Below, in pieces: positions 52,512-60,239 of a DNA stretch of 64,000 bases. The notes below the pieces were generated by a model. That model saw nothing but the letters and a program-made list of their open reading frames with translations. It had not been told where the DNA came from and did no database searches. Location of the stretch: NCBI RefSeq assembly GCF_002903145.1, contig NZ_PPDJ01000007.1, positions 186,001 to 250,000 of the forward strand, given 5' to 3'. This DNA comes from Halobacteriovorax sp. DA5. Its GTDB lineage: Bacteria; Bdellovibrionota; Bacteriovoracia; Bacteriovoracales; Bacteriovoracaceae. A program made the translations under genes and the position numbers. Every line of letters begins with the position of its first letter. Position 1 is the stretch's first letter.

Positions 52512-54220
52512 AGAACACCACTTAAGACTTTATTGAGATCCGTGATAGAAGCTATATTATCTTTTAACATTCTTCTTTCACTCTTACTCAAGTGAAAATA
52601 TTCTTTTTCTAAAGCTGTCTTTACAAGATAGCTAAAATATTCAATATTTTCCTTTTGAGTAACTTGACTCTGATATTCATAGTCATCAAATGTTCTCTCA
52701 AACTGGTCATTGAGATTGAATGACTTTGAACTACTTAGTGTTGCACCATTTTCAAGTAATAATCTGATCATCTTCAAGTCTCTTTTATAGACCGCGTAGT
52801 CTATTGGAAGCTTTCCTCTAATATCCTTTTCATCGACTCGTGCACCATTTGCGATTAACTTTAATGCTTCACTATAATTTGAACTTCTCACTCTCATCGT
52901 CAATAGTGTTTTACCTTGATAAAGAGTATTAATGTCAGCGTTTTTGAAGAGATACTTCTTATCTGAAAAAATCAGCTGTGGACGACATGTCCCTGCGACT
53001 TCAATACTCTTTTGATCGAATGATAATTTAAGCGAATCATCACGTACGCTGATATTGTAGTCCCCATATCTTAATACACGACTAGAAGGTGCAGCTTTTT
53101 TATACATACCTTCTGAAATCTCATTTTGAACCTTATCAAAGCTAATATTTAAATCTTTTAAAATTCTAAACTCCTGTCCGAGGTCTAATACATACTTTTT
53201 AAAGCCAATATTACTATCACTAAAAACATCACTTACATCATATTTATACTTAGTGAAATGATTTTTAGTTAGAGAATAACTAGTTTGTAACATTCTTGTT
53301 TTTGGAAAACGGTATGAAATCAAAATTTCAAGAGACTCAAATGACATCTCTTCTTTAATATAGACACTAATTGTTTTACTGATTCTTTCGGCTTGTTTAA
53401 AGAGTTTATACTTGGCATCTTCTACATTTATTAATTTTTCGTTAGCTTCATTAAATCTTAAAGTTCCAACACTCGTTACAATTTCTTTAACAGATTCAAA
53501 TTTATCATTATATTTTATAACAAGATTTAGTTTCATTCCTTCTCTATCATAAGATACAATGACAAACTTATCTTTAGAGATCCCAAAAGCAGAAATAAAG
53601 TACTGATCCGCTAGATCAAATGAAACAGGAGTAACCGAATTATCTTTAGTATCTAGTACTTGAAAGCTTCCCTTATCTAAAACAAGAATTGCATCAACTA
53701 CATTTAATTTTGTATAAATGCTATCTTTAGTGAAGTTTATTTCCTTTTCTTCAACACTAATTAAATCCCTATTTCCATTATCTAAAACATACTTCTTTAA
53801 TGAAAGACCTCTCCCACATTGAGAACCATCATCAAGTACAAAGATATTATTCATACGAACACTCTTAACTTCACAGTCATGACTGTAAGTCATATTTGTA
53901 TGACTGACCGTTAAGTCTGGAAATAGATCAACCATATCGATAAGATCTTGTGATAAACCTTGATCAACTTCAACTGAGCTCTTAGCATTGATTAACTTAT
54001 TTTGAATCTTATCGTCTAAGGAATAAACGAACTCTCCATCTGATGAATAATCGATACCATAAAGATAAATATTTCGACAATAATAGCTTGATGTCCCCTG
54101 ATTCTCTAAAGTATAAACAGATCTGAATAAGTCGCTATTTGCTGGCTTTCCAGTTACAGCAATTGATTTTCCAAAAGAAAGGTTCGAATAGAGAAGAATT
54201 AATAAAGATATCATTCTCAT
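52508..54220 (-). CDS. Exported ankyrin-repeat protein of the same operon
   Basis: 570 residues with a Sec signal (MRMISLLILLYSNLSFGKS). The middle, about 80-400, is beta-strand-rich with repeated patterns such as NIFVLDDG, AILVLDKGSFQVLD and KFVIVSYDREG, suggesting a beta-propeller-like or other repeat fold. Two ankyrin repeats lie at about 455-520 (KTLLTMRVRSSNYSEALKLI, KLPIDYAVYKRDLKMIRLLLENG). It overlaps the genes before and after by four bases each. A possible partner of the giant ankyrin protein. No family recognised. Confidence 0.88.
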   Translation of the reverse strand: MRMISLLILLYSNLSFGKSIAVTGKPANSDLFRSVYTLENQGTSSYYCRNIYLYGIDYSSDGEFVYSLDDKIQNKLINAKSSVEVDQGLSQDLIDMVDLFPDLTVSHTNMTYSHDCEVKSVRMNNIFVLDDGSQCGRGLSLKKYVLDNGNRDLISVEEKEINFTKDSIYTKLNVVDAILVLDKGSFQVLDTKDNSVTPVSFDLADQYFISAFGISKDKFVIVSYDREGMKLNLVIKYNDKFESVKEIVTSVGTLRFNEANEKLINVEDAKYKLFKQAERISKTISVYIKEEMSFESLEILISYRFPKTRMLQTSYSLTKNHFTKYKYDVSDVFSDSNIGFKKYVLDLGQEFRILKDLNISFDKVQNEISEGMYKKAAPSSRVLRYGDYNISVRDDSLKLSFDQKSIEVAGTCRPQLIFSDKKYLFKNADINTLYQGKTLLTMRVRSSNYSEALKLIANGARVDEKDIRGKLPIDYAVYKRDLKMIRLLLENGATLSSSKSFNLNDQFERTFDDYEYQSQVTQKENIEYFSYLVKTALEKEYFHLSKSERRMLKDNIASITDLNKVLSGVL

Positions 54221-55155
54221 TGCATATCCTTATTGATGATAGAGACATCTCCAACTCGGCCAAAAAAGATATAATCGCCACCACCTCTTAAAGATGTTCC
54301 GATTCGTCCTGGCTCACCTGGATTACCACCACTTCGTTTCCACAGTCCGCATCTTACAGAGTCACCACCAGAGCCACCTGCACCACCATTTCCAGGATTG
54401 CCAGCAAGTCCCGCGTATTGTCTTACATTTAATCCAAATGGTATTTGTCCTGTTGTAATAAGAGGTAAGTCACTTTGCCATGTGATATTTATTGCACCGA
54501 CACTTCCAGGGAATCCACCTTGTCCACCATTTCCGCCATGTCCACCGTTGGCACCGCGATTTCTATCACACTCAGCATGGCTACCACCTTGACCGTCTGA
54601 TCCATTTCCACCATGACCTCCACTTTCTCCAACTAAGACGACATCAAGCTGTCCGAATGAGGCAATATTAATATCTAAATTTAACTCTTTAATTCCACTG
54701 ATTCCGCTTCGACCATTTTTTCCATCTTTTCCATCACGGCCTTTATCTCCATCACCACTTTTAGCACGCTCATGATTTACACGCTCCCCATCTTTCCCTT
54801 TCTCTGCCCTTGGAATTAAATCTTCGAAATACTCTTTTAATCCAACTTCTCCCTTATGACGTACAATATTCACATTGCTTCTTACTGACTGAGCAATATA
54901 GCCTTTGCCATGAATATGGAGTTCTTCAATAGTTATTTTTGCTATTTTGTTAGAGAGATCTCTTGGAAGGAATAAAACAGACTCGTTGTTTAGAGTAAGT
55001 TTTTTGATGTAGAGAGAGTAAACAGAGTCACTTTCTTTCTTAAATTTTTTTAGATTCAAATAGACTGTTTGATTAGGTTTTACAAAAAGCTCTTCTGCAA
55101 AAACAAAAGAGCTTAATAAACAAAAAAATATAGTTATAGTTTTAAATTTTCCCAT
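54217..55155 (-). CDS. Exported glycine-rich collagen-like protein
   Basis: 312 residues with a Sec signal (about 1-20, ending FVFAEE). The first part is beta-rich. From about 135 the sequence becomes Gly-rich: RAKSGDGDKGRDGKDGKNGRSG and SGGHGGNGSDGQGGSHAECDRNRG, then later GLAGNPGNGGAGGSGG and SGGNPGEPGRIG. Partial G-x-y triplets (GKDGKNGRSG) look collagen-like, while other parts look like PE-PGRS or tail-fibre Gly loops. Two Cys residues follow. Overlaps the downstream ankyrin gene by four bases and the upstream gene by 22. Function unknown; could be a surface fibre. Confidence 0.85.
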   Translation of the reverse strand: MGKFKTITIFFCLLSSFVFAEELFVKPNQTVYLNLKKFKKESDSVYSLYIKKLTLNNESVLFLPRDLSNKIAKITIEELHIHGKGYIAQSVRSNVNIVRHKGEVGLKEYFEDLIPRAEKGKDGERVNHERAKSGDGDKGRDGKDGKNGRSGISGIKELNLDINIASFGQLDVVLVGESGGHGGNGSDGQGGSHAECDRNRGANGGHGGNGGQGGFPGSVGAINITWQSDLPLITTGQIPFGLNVRQYAGLAGNPGNGGAGGSGGDSVRCGLWKRSGGNPGEPGRIGTSLRGGGDYIFFGRVGDVSIINKDMQ

Positions 55156-55790
55156 ACTGGCGTCAAATGCTTTTGCGTTTCCTTTAGTTGGTCTAGTGCC
55201 ATTTGTATTTCAAGTGGCGTGTCTCTTAAGTCTTGTCCGTAGTCAAATAGATACTCTTTCAATTCCTTTACTTCATCAATGCTGTCATATCCGAATTTAG
55301 CTTTAACCAATTCAACATCACCTTCTAGGTGTGGAACAAATTTTTCAAGTAATGCTCCCGTTGCTCGCATATTATCAATTTCATTAATGAAGTTTCTTTC
55401 CTTTACTGCAATATCTTGGCTAATATTGATTAGCTTTTGGAAATAGAAGTTTTTCTTATTTTGAAAGACGTTATTTCCAATATCAATGATCATCATATCT
55501 TCAATTTCTTTAGCTTCCTTCATTTTTGATTTTTTAAAATCTTTCGCACTCTTTTCAAGATTTTCTAACTTATCAAATTGCTTTTGAAGGTTTTGAGCAA
55601 AGATCGATAAAGCACTCTTTACATATTTTGGGTTACCTTCTAAACAGCTATATTCTATAAATGGAGCAAAACCAGAATTATTTGATAGAAATTCATCCAT
55701 CTGTTTTAGGCTTATATCACAATAATTTTGGGCAAAGCTGTTATTACTAAACAAAGCAAGTAGTATGCCAATTACTATTGTTGTTCTCAT
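55134..55790 (-). CDS. Exported coiled-coil protein of the same operon
   Basis: 218 residues with a Sec signal (about 1-20, ILLALFSNNSFAQ). The mature part is mostly helical; KQFDKLENLEKSAKDFKKSKMKEAKEIEDM is a clear coiled-coil candidate. Two cysteines near the N-terminus (YCDISL and YSCLEG) may pair. Overlaps the collagen-like gene by 22 bases. No family recognised; possible adaptor within the operon's complex. Confidence 0.8.
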   Translation of the reverse strand: MRTTIVIGILLALFSNNSFAQNYCDISLKQMDEFLSNNSGFAPFIEYSCLEGNPKYVKSALSIFAQNLQKQFDKLENLEKSAKDFKKSKMKEAKEIEDMMIIDIGNNVFQNKKNFYFQKLINISQDIAVKERNFINEIDNMRATGALLEKFVPHLEGDVELVKAKFGYDSIDEVKELKEYLFDYGQDLRDTPLEIQMALDQLKETQKHLTPVWENLKL

Positions 55791-55808
55791 TCTAAACTCC
55801 TGGAATTA

Positions 55809-56807
55809 CTAGTATTTAACTTTGATATAGTTAAGGTCTTTATCAAAAATGTATATTGATTTATCTTCATGTTTACTTGTTAGACACTCTGGGTGCAGGC
55901 CTTTTTTAAAGGCCATTGTATATAAAACGCCATTTTCGATTCTCTTTGAAATCATCCCGGTTTTATAATTCATCTCAACGCACTTGTGGCTTAATCCTGT
56001 AATAGGGTTTGATGTAACAAAGGCCCCTTTATCAGTTTCGTTAATTACTTTAAACGAAATTTTATTATAATCCTTGTCTAATTCTTCAATATTAAAATCG
56101 ATTTTAAAGTTTTCACTAAGAGCATTATCAATATTAATAGACTCAATGATTTCAAATTCTTTTCTAGAAATATTGTCACTTGAAACTTCTCTAACCATCT
56201 TCAATTCATTATCAAACCAAAACTCATAGGTTCCATTTTGATCGAGATTTCCGACTCGGCGTGCAGCGAGATACTGAATAGGTGCATCTGAAATATGAGC
56301 AACATAGTTTTTAAGGTTTTCACTATCATCCCTTCTCTTCAAAATGATTGTCCCATTTTCTAATGATTTTGAATTCGGTGTACTGTCATAAAAGCTATGA
56401 CGAAGAATACTTTCAGCTTCAATTACATCGAATACTTCAAGAATAAGTTCTTTGTTAGAGCCTTTTTTTCTAAAGACTGGATTAGTCCCAGAGATATCTA
56501 ATACTTCAATATTAGATAAATCAGAAACACTTAACTGGGCAACTAGTTTAGCTGTATCACGAGTTTTAAAAATTAGATTGCCGTCGCTTAACTCACTAAC
56601 CAGATTTACAGGACTATAAGATATCGATAAATCGTCGTATTTTACTCGCTTCAAAATATCAATATTTTCCAAATTGAATTTGCTTGTATTCGCAACAGAA
56701 GAGACTTCTGTAGAGTTACTTTCATGATTTATACGACTATTTGTCTTATCTTTACATGAAATTAAAAGTGACGGTAAGACTAATGATAAAATGAATAAAT
56801 GCTTCAT
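55809..56807 (-). CDS. Lipoprotein, first gene of the ankyrin operon
   Basis: 332 residues. Lipoprotein signal LSLVLPSLLISC with the lipobox cysteine at 18, followed by a polar linker (KDKTNSRINHESNSTEV). The remainder is beta-rich. ATG at 56807 after TAGGAGTTAG. It is the first of six same-strand genes with gaps of only 18 bases or overlaps, so it probably anchors the assembly in a membrane. No family recognised. Confidence 0.85.
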   Translation of the reverse strand: MKHLFILSLVLPSLLISCKDKTNSRINHESNSTEVSSVANTSKFNLENIDILKRVKYDDLSISYSPVNLVSELSDGNLIFKTRDTAKLVAQLSVSDLSNIEVLDISGTNPVFRKKGSNKELILEVFDVIEAESILRHSFYDSTPNSKSLENGTIILKRRDDSENLKNYVAHISDAPIQYLAARRVGNLDQNGTYEFWFDNELKMVREVSSDNISRKEFEIIESINIDNALSENFKIDFNIEELDKDYNKISFKVINETDKGAFVTSNPITGLSHKCVEMNYKTGMISKRIENGVLYTMAFKKGLHPECLTSKHEDKSIYIFDKDLNYIKVKY

Positions 56808-56899
56808 TCTAACTCCTAATAGTTAACTATTGCTTAAAGTTAGCATGAATAAATTTTAGTTTGTGTGTTACATGATTATTTACACAGGGTGAATAATGA

Positions 56900-57466
56900 T
56901 TAATCAATATACTTCATTTTCTCTATCCAAGACCTCGTCTTGTTTTCATCGAAATTACGTACAGGTCCCACTAAAACCGTTCTCTTAGTTTTAATCCCAG
57001 AGAAGCTAAGAATTAAACTTTTAAGCAGCTTTGGCCCTAAATTCCCTTGAACGTACTTGTAATAAAAAGGTGGCGTATCCATTGTCGTAACAATTGTCGC
57101 AGTCTTACCACTCAGAAGTTTTGTTTGAAAGCTCTGCCCTGGCTCAAACTTAAAGGCAAATCCTGGCAAGAAAACACGATCAAAGAAACCCTTTAATTTG
57201 GAAGGTAGACTCCCCCACCATGTTGGGTAGAAGATAGCGATATGACTGGCTTCTTGTATTGATGCCTGTGCAGAAATAAGCACATCTTCAAGAGGAACAA
57301 TTTCTTTATATCCTTTGTCTAAAATAGGATTGAATTCAATTTCAGATAGATCAATTAAGCTTACACGATTTCCCTTGGCCTCCTGTGCCTCAAGATAAGA
57401 CTTGGCAAGAGAGTATGTAAGAGATGTTGAATCAGAATGACCTTGGATAACTAAAATATTTTTCAT
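56900..57466 (-). CDS. NAD(P)H-dependent oxidoreductase of the NQO1/KefF flavodoxin-like family
   Basis: About 188 residues from the ATG at 57466 (after GAGGAGC). FMN-binding flavodoxin-like fold: ILVIQGHSDSTSLTYSLA is the phosphate loop; IAIFYPTWWGSLPSKLKGFFDRVFLPGFAF matches the family's active-site block. It reduces quinones or azo dyes with NAD(P)H. Divergent from a TetR gene with two 16-bp direct repeats between them, so it is probably repressed by that TetR protein. Confidence 0.92.
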   Translation of the reverse strand: MKNILVIQGHSDSTSLTYSLAKSYLEAQEAKGNRVSLIDLSEIEFNPILDKGYKEIVPLEDVLISAQASIQEASHIAIFYPTWWGSLPSKLKGFFDRVFLPGFAFKFEPGQSFQTKLLSGKTATIVTTMDTPPFYYKYVQGNLGPKLLKSLILSFSGIKTKRTVLVGPVRNFDENKTRSWIEKMKYID

Positions 57467-57480
57467 ATGCTCCTCAAATG

Positions 57481-57521
57481 TTAACACTTGTTCACATAAT
57501 ATAAGTTAACACTTGTTTACT
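57481..57521. promoter_or_regulatory. Pair of TetR-type operators
   Basis: GTTAACACTTGTTCAC (57481-57496) and GTTAACACTTGTTTAC (57506-57521) are direct repeats 25 bases apart in the divergent promoter of the oxidoreductase and TetR genes. Each contains AACA-CT-TGTT symmetry. They fit a TetR repressor controlling both genes. Confidence 0.7.
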
Positions 57522-57550
57522 TTCAAGCCAAAAGAAGGCAAAATGAAGAA

Positions 57551-58102
57551 ATGAGAAAAAAATCGGATACTTATCATCATGGGGCACTTAAAGAATCAAT
57601 CCTATTAAATGCAAGTCAAATCATTGCAGAGAATGGGAGTGTCGATTTCTCAATCAGAGATATTAGCAATGCTTGCAAAGTATCTCCTGCTGCAATTTAT
57701 AAGCACTTTAAATCAAGAAATGAAATTGCAGTGAAACTTGCTCTTCAAGGAGTAAGTCTTCTTAAAGAAGAGTTTGATCTTATTTCAAACTCAAAGTCCC
57801 CTGGCCTTTTGAAATACTGTAAAGCTTATATTAATTTTGCAAAAGAAAACGAGGGACACTTTAGGGCCATTTATTTTAAGAAAATTTGTTCAATGGATGA
57901 GTTTCAAGAAGTTGAAAGCATTACAGATCAACTCTATGCATACCTTTTAGAATCAATCGATACAAAGACATCGCTTAAGAAAGATGATTATAAAATAAAG
58001 AAAATACTCGCCTGTATCCACGGCGTTTCGTTTCTTATCATAGATAATTGTGCAGAATTTTCTGAAAAGGAAATTGATAAAATCCTAAAAGATATAATTT
58101 AA
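57551..58102 (+). CDS. TetR-family transcriptional regulator
   Basis: 183 residues. The N-terminal helix-turn-helix is SIRDISNACKVSPAAIYKHFKSRNEIAVKLALQG, typical of TetR with the AAIYKHF recognition helix. The helical ligand domain follows. It faces the quinone-reductase-like gene and two direct repeats, so it probably acts as a redox- or quinone-responsive repressor. A hairpin terminator lies directly after its stop. Confidence 0.9.
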   Translation: MRKKSDTYHHGALKESILLNASQIIAENGSVDFSIRDISNACKVSPAAIYKHFKSRNEIAVKLALQGVSLLKEEFDLISNSKSPGLLKYCKAYINFAKENEGHFRAIYFKKICSMDEFQEVESITDQLYAYLLESIDTKTSLKKDDYKIKKILACIHGVSFLIIDNCAEFSEKEIDKILKDII

Positions 58103-58105
58103 TTA

Positions 58106-58131
58106 GCTCCATGAGAATGGATTCATGGAGC
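58106..58131. terminator. Terminator after the TetR gene
   Basis: Perfect 9-bp stem GCTCCATGA and TCATGGAGC with an 8-base loop, four bases beyond the TetR stop. It can also end the convergent transcript of the small ORF/HD operon. Confidence 0.65.
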
Positions 58132-58138
58132 GCAAATT

Positions 58139-58291
58139 TTATTTCGTTTTATAATATAAGTTGAATGTGTAATCGATTGATGTACCTTTGTGTACTTCTA
58201 GAATTTCTTTCGCAATATTTTCAATTTCGTATACACCACTATTATCATGAATATTTGGGGAGTCGTGAAACCCTTTATTTAAATCACTCAT
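58139..58291 (-). CDS. Small 50-residue protein coupled to the HD hydrolase
   Basis: 50 residues (MSDLNKGFHDSPNIHDNSGV at the start, ending FNLYYKTK). Its ATG overlaps the stop of the HD gene (TAATG), and AAAGGAAT lies upstream, which supports coupled translation. It has no signal peptide and no cysteine. No family recognised. Placement after an HD and a LanC-like gene makes a substrate peptide role conceivable, but lack of Cys argues against a lanthipeptide. Confidence 0.55.
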   Translation of the reverse strand: MSDLNKGFHDSPNIHDNSGVYEIENIAKEILEVHKGTSIDYTFNLYYKTK

Positions 58292-58929
58292 TAATTATTC
58301 CTTTTATATGTTATTTCTGTTTTAAGTTGATCTAAGAAGGCATGAAAGAAAGCAAGCCTTCTCATTCCTTCTTCTTTTCCTGCTTGCGTGTTAAGACGAT
58401 CATTTAGCTTTAACAACTTTTTTTCAAAATGATCTAGAGAATATCTCTTGTCATCTAATGAGCGATCTTGTGCCCATGGATCATCAAGATGATAATACTT
58501 AGACTTCATCTTAGTTCCACAACTGGCCCATCTCATCACTCCGATTGCACCCATTGCATCGAGCTTGTCCGCATCTTGTAAGATTTCAGATTCTATAGAG
58601 CTGGCCTTTAAGTTGGCACTATAAGAATGCTCTAAGATAACTTGTGCAATATGCTCTACTTCATTATCAGTATAATTATATTCACTAAGTAAGGACTTAG
58701 CCTTTTGTGCAGCAAGAGCGCTGGCCTTACTACGATGTTCACTATTTTTAGGAATATTAATAATATCGTGTAAATAGGCCGAAGTATTTAAGACTCTTAA
58801 ATTGACTTCCTGGCCATGAGAAAGTTTTTCACATAAATTTGCAACTCTAATAACATGAGACCAGTCGTGACTCGGATCATCGTGGTCATAGTATGACCTA
58901 ATCTTATCTAGCAATTCTTTTTTAAACAT
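58291..58929 (-). CDS. HD-domain phosphohydrolase (YedJ-like)
   Basis: 212 residues, the length of YedJ-type HD proteins. Ligands: SHDWSHVIRVANLCEKL (H...HD pattern), SAYLHDIINI with the HD doublet, ILEHSYSANL and LQDADKLDAMGAIGVMRW. Nucleotide or phosphomonoester hydrolase of the HD superfamily. It follows the LanC-like gene by 14 bases and precedes the 50-residue ORF with a one-base overlap, so the three are one operon. Confidence 0.9.
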   Translation of the reverse strand: MFKKELLDKIRSYYDHDDPSHDWSHVIRVANLCEKLSHGQEVNLRVLNTSAYLHDIINIPKNSEHRSKASALAAQKAKSLLSEYNYTDNEVEHIAQVILEHSYSANLKASSIESEILQDADKLDAMGAIGVMRWASCGTKMKSKYYHLDDPWAQDRSLDDKRYSLDHFEKKLLKLNDRLNTQAGKEEGMRRLAFFHAFLDQLKTEITYKRNN

Positions 58930-58943
58930 CTAAGACTCTCCCA

Positions 58944-60107
58944 TCAAATACTATCGAGAAACGGAAAATCACTTCCCTCTTTGATACAATCGATAAGATA
59001 AAGAGCAAGTCCCATCTCTCCTGTAAAAAGAGTAGCACGGCCATTTCTTTGAGTTAGTGCATGCATGGCAAATGAACGAGCGCGATCAAGCCATTTCTTA
59101 TCACCAGTTCTTTTATAGAGTTGTAAGAAAGCATAACCATTTCCATCTGTTCCATGACAAAGAGAAACCCCTTTATCAAGTGGCCCAGCTTGCCAGATAA
59201 CCTCAGCTGATTTTAAAAGGCAATCATCAACAAATTCATCGCCAGGATAATTTACAAGTGAAGTTACTACCCCAGGAGCTCCATGACACCATTGTGTTAA
59301 CTGCTTTATTTGCGGCATTGGTGGATAGACAACTTCATAATTCATCATCTCACCTTCTTCCTTGCTAACAGCTTTCATAACTTTTTTAACGTGAGCAAGG
59401 AGATAATCCCTATCACCTTGAGAGAGAAGATTAATCTCTTTTAAGATTCCAAAAATATTTCCAAAGTAGCCGTGACCTGCTCCAATATAGCGAACCTTCT
59501 TGCCATACATATCTTGTTCCCAAACAAGCTCACCTTTGGCCTCTTCTTCTTTCAGTTTTTTAATTAAAAAATCGACATTTTTTAGGAAGAGTTTCGCCCA
59601 ACGCTCTTCTTTTGTTTCTCGATAAAGAAAAGAAGCTGCAAGCATAGTTCCAGGAGCACCCCATAGGGCCTCAATGGTTGCATTTTCGATATTAGACTCA
59701 ACTAACTCAAATATTTTATCTTGAGTTACTTTTGCAGGAGAAAACTGGTTTTGAACGAGAAGAATCCCGACTTCTCCAAGAAAAAGAGAAGGAACTACAT
59801 TTTTAGTATCTGGGCGACGAAGATAGTCCTCATGAATTTGATTTAATAATTCTACTTTATTGAAAGGGAGGTCACGATTAAGAAATTTTGAAACTTTATT
59901 CAACGCCCAAACAGTACCTGCAGCGCCATAATAAATCGTCTTATTACTTTCGATTTGCGCATCTTCATTCTTGTCTGCAATCCAATACTTTTTAGCATCA
60001 AAATTTCTCAGAGTGTCATTAAAGATTAACTCAATAACTTCGTTTACTTTCTCTAAATTCCATCCAGCATCGATCAAAGTTTCGTGCTTTGTTGGTTCAA
60101 ACAACAT
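58944..60107 (-). CDS. LanC-like (lanthionine synthetase C-like) protein
   Basis: About 387 residues (an earlier start at 60122 is possible; residue numbers here are from that start). The zinc ligands of the LanC barrel are visible: C279-H280 in QWCHGAPGVV and C322-H323 in SLCHGTDGNG, with GAGHGYFGN before them. LanC enzymes add cysteine thiols to dehydroamino acids; LanC-like proteins in other contexts add glutathione to damaged proteins. No LanB/LanM dehydratase or Cys-containing precursor lies nearby. Coupled with an HD hydrolase and a divergent PLP enzyme. Confidence 0.85.
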   Translation of the reverse strand: MLFEPTKHETLIDAGWNLEKVNEVIELIFNDTLRNFDAKKYWIADKNEDAQIESNKTIYYGAAGTVWALNKVSKFLNRDLPFNKVELLNQIHEDYLRRPDTKNVVPSLFLGEVGILLVQNQFSPAKVTQDKIFELVESNIENATIEALWGAPGTMLAASFLYRETKEERWAKLFLKNVDFLIKKLKEEEAKGELVWEQDMYGKKVRYIGAGHGYFGNIFGILKEINLLSQGDRDYLLAHVKKVMKAVSKEEGEMMNYEVVYPPMPQIKQLTQWCHGAPGVVTSLVNYPGDEFVDDCLLKSAEVIWQAGPLDKGVSLCHGTDGNGYAFLQLYKRTGDKKWLDRARSFAMHALTQRNGRATLFTGEMGLALYLIDCIKEGSDFPFLDSI

Positions 60108-60239
60108 AATTATCCCTATCACTGTATTATTAGGATAATTTTAACATTGTGTTCAAAAAAAATCCTCTGCCAAAGGCCGACATCTGATATTTTATATCGT
60201 AGAATCTCACTAAATATTGAATCAATTACGGAGTTCCAT

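Noticed and set aside
58139..58291. Lanthipeptide precursor
   Set aside because: The 50-residue protein has no cysteine, which lanthipeptides need; it is kept only as a small coupled ORF.
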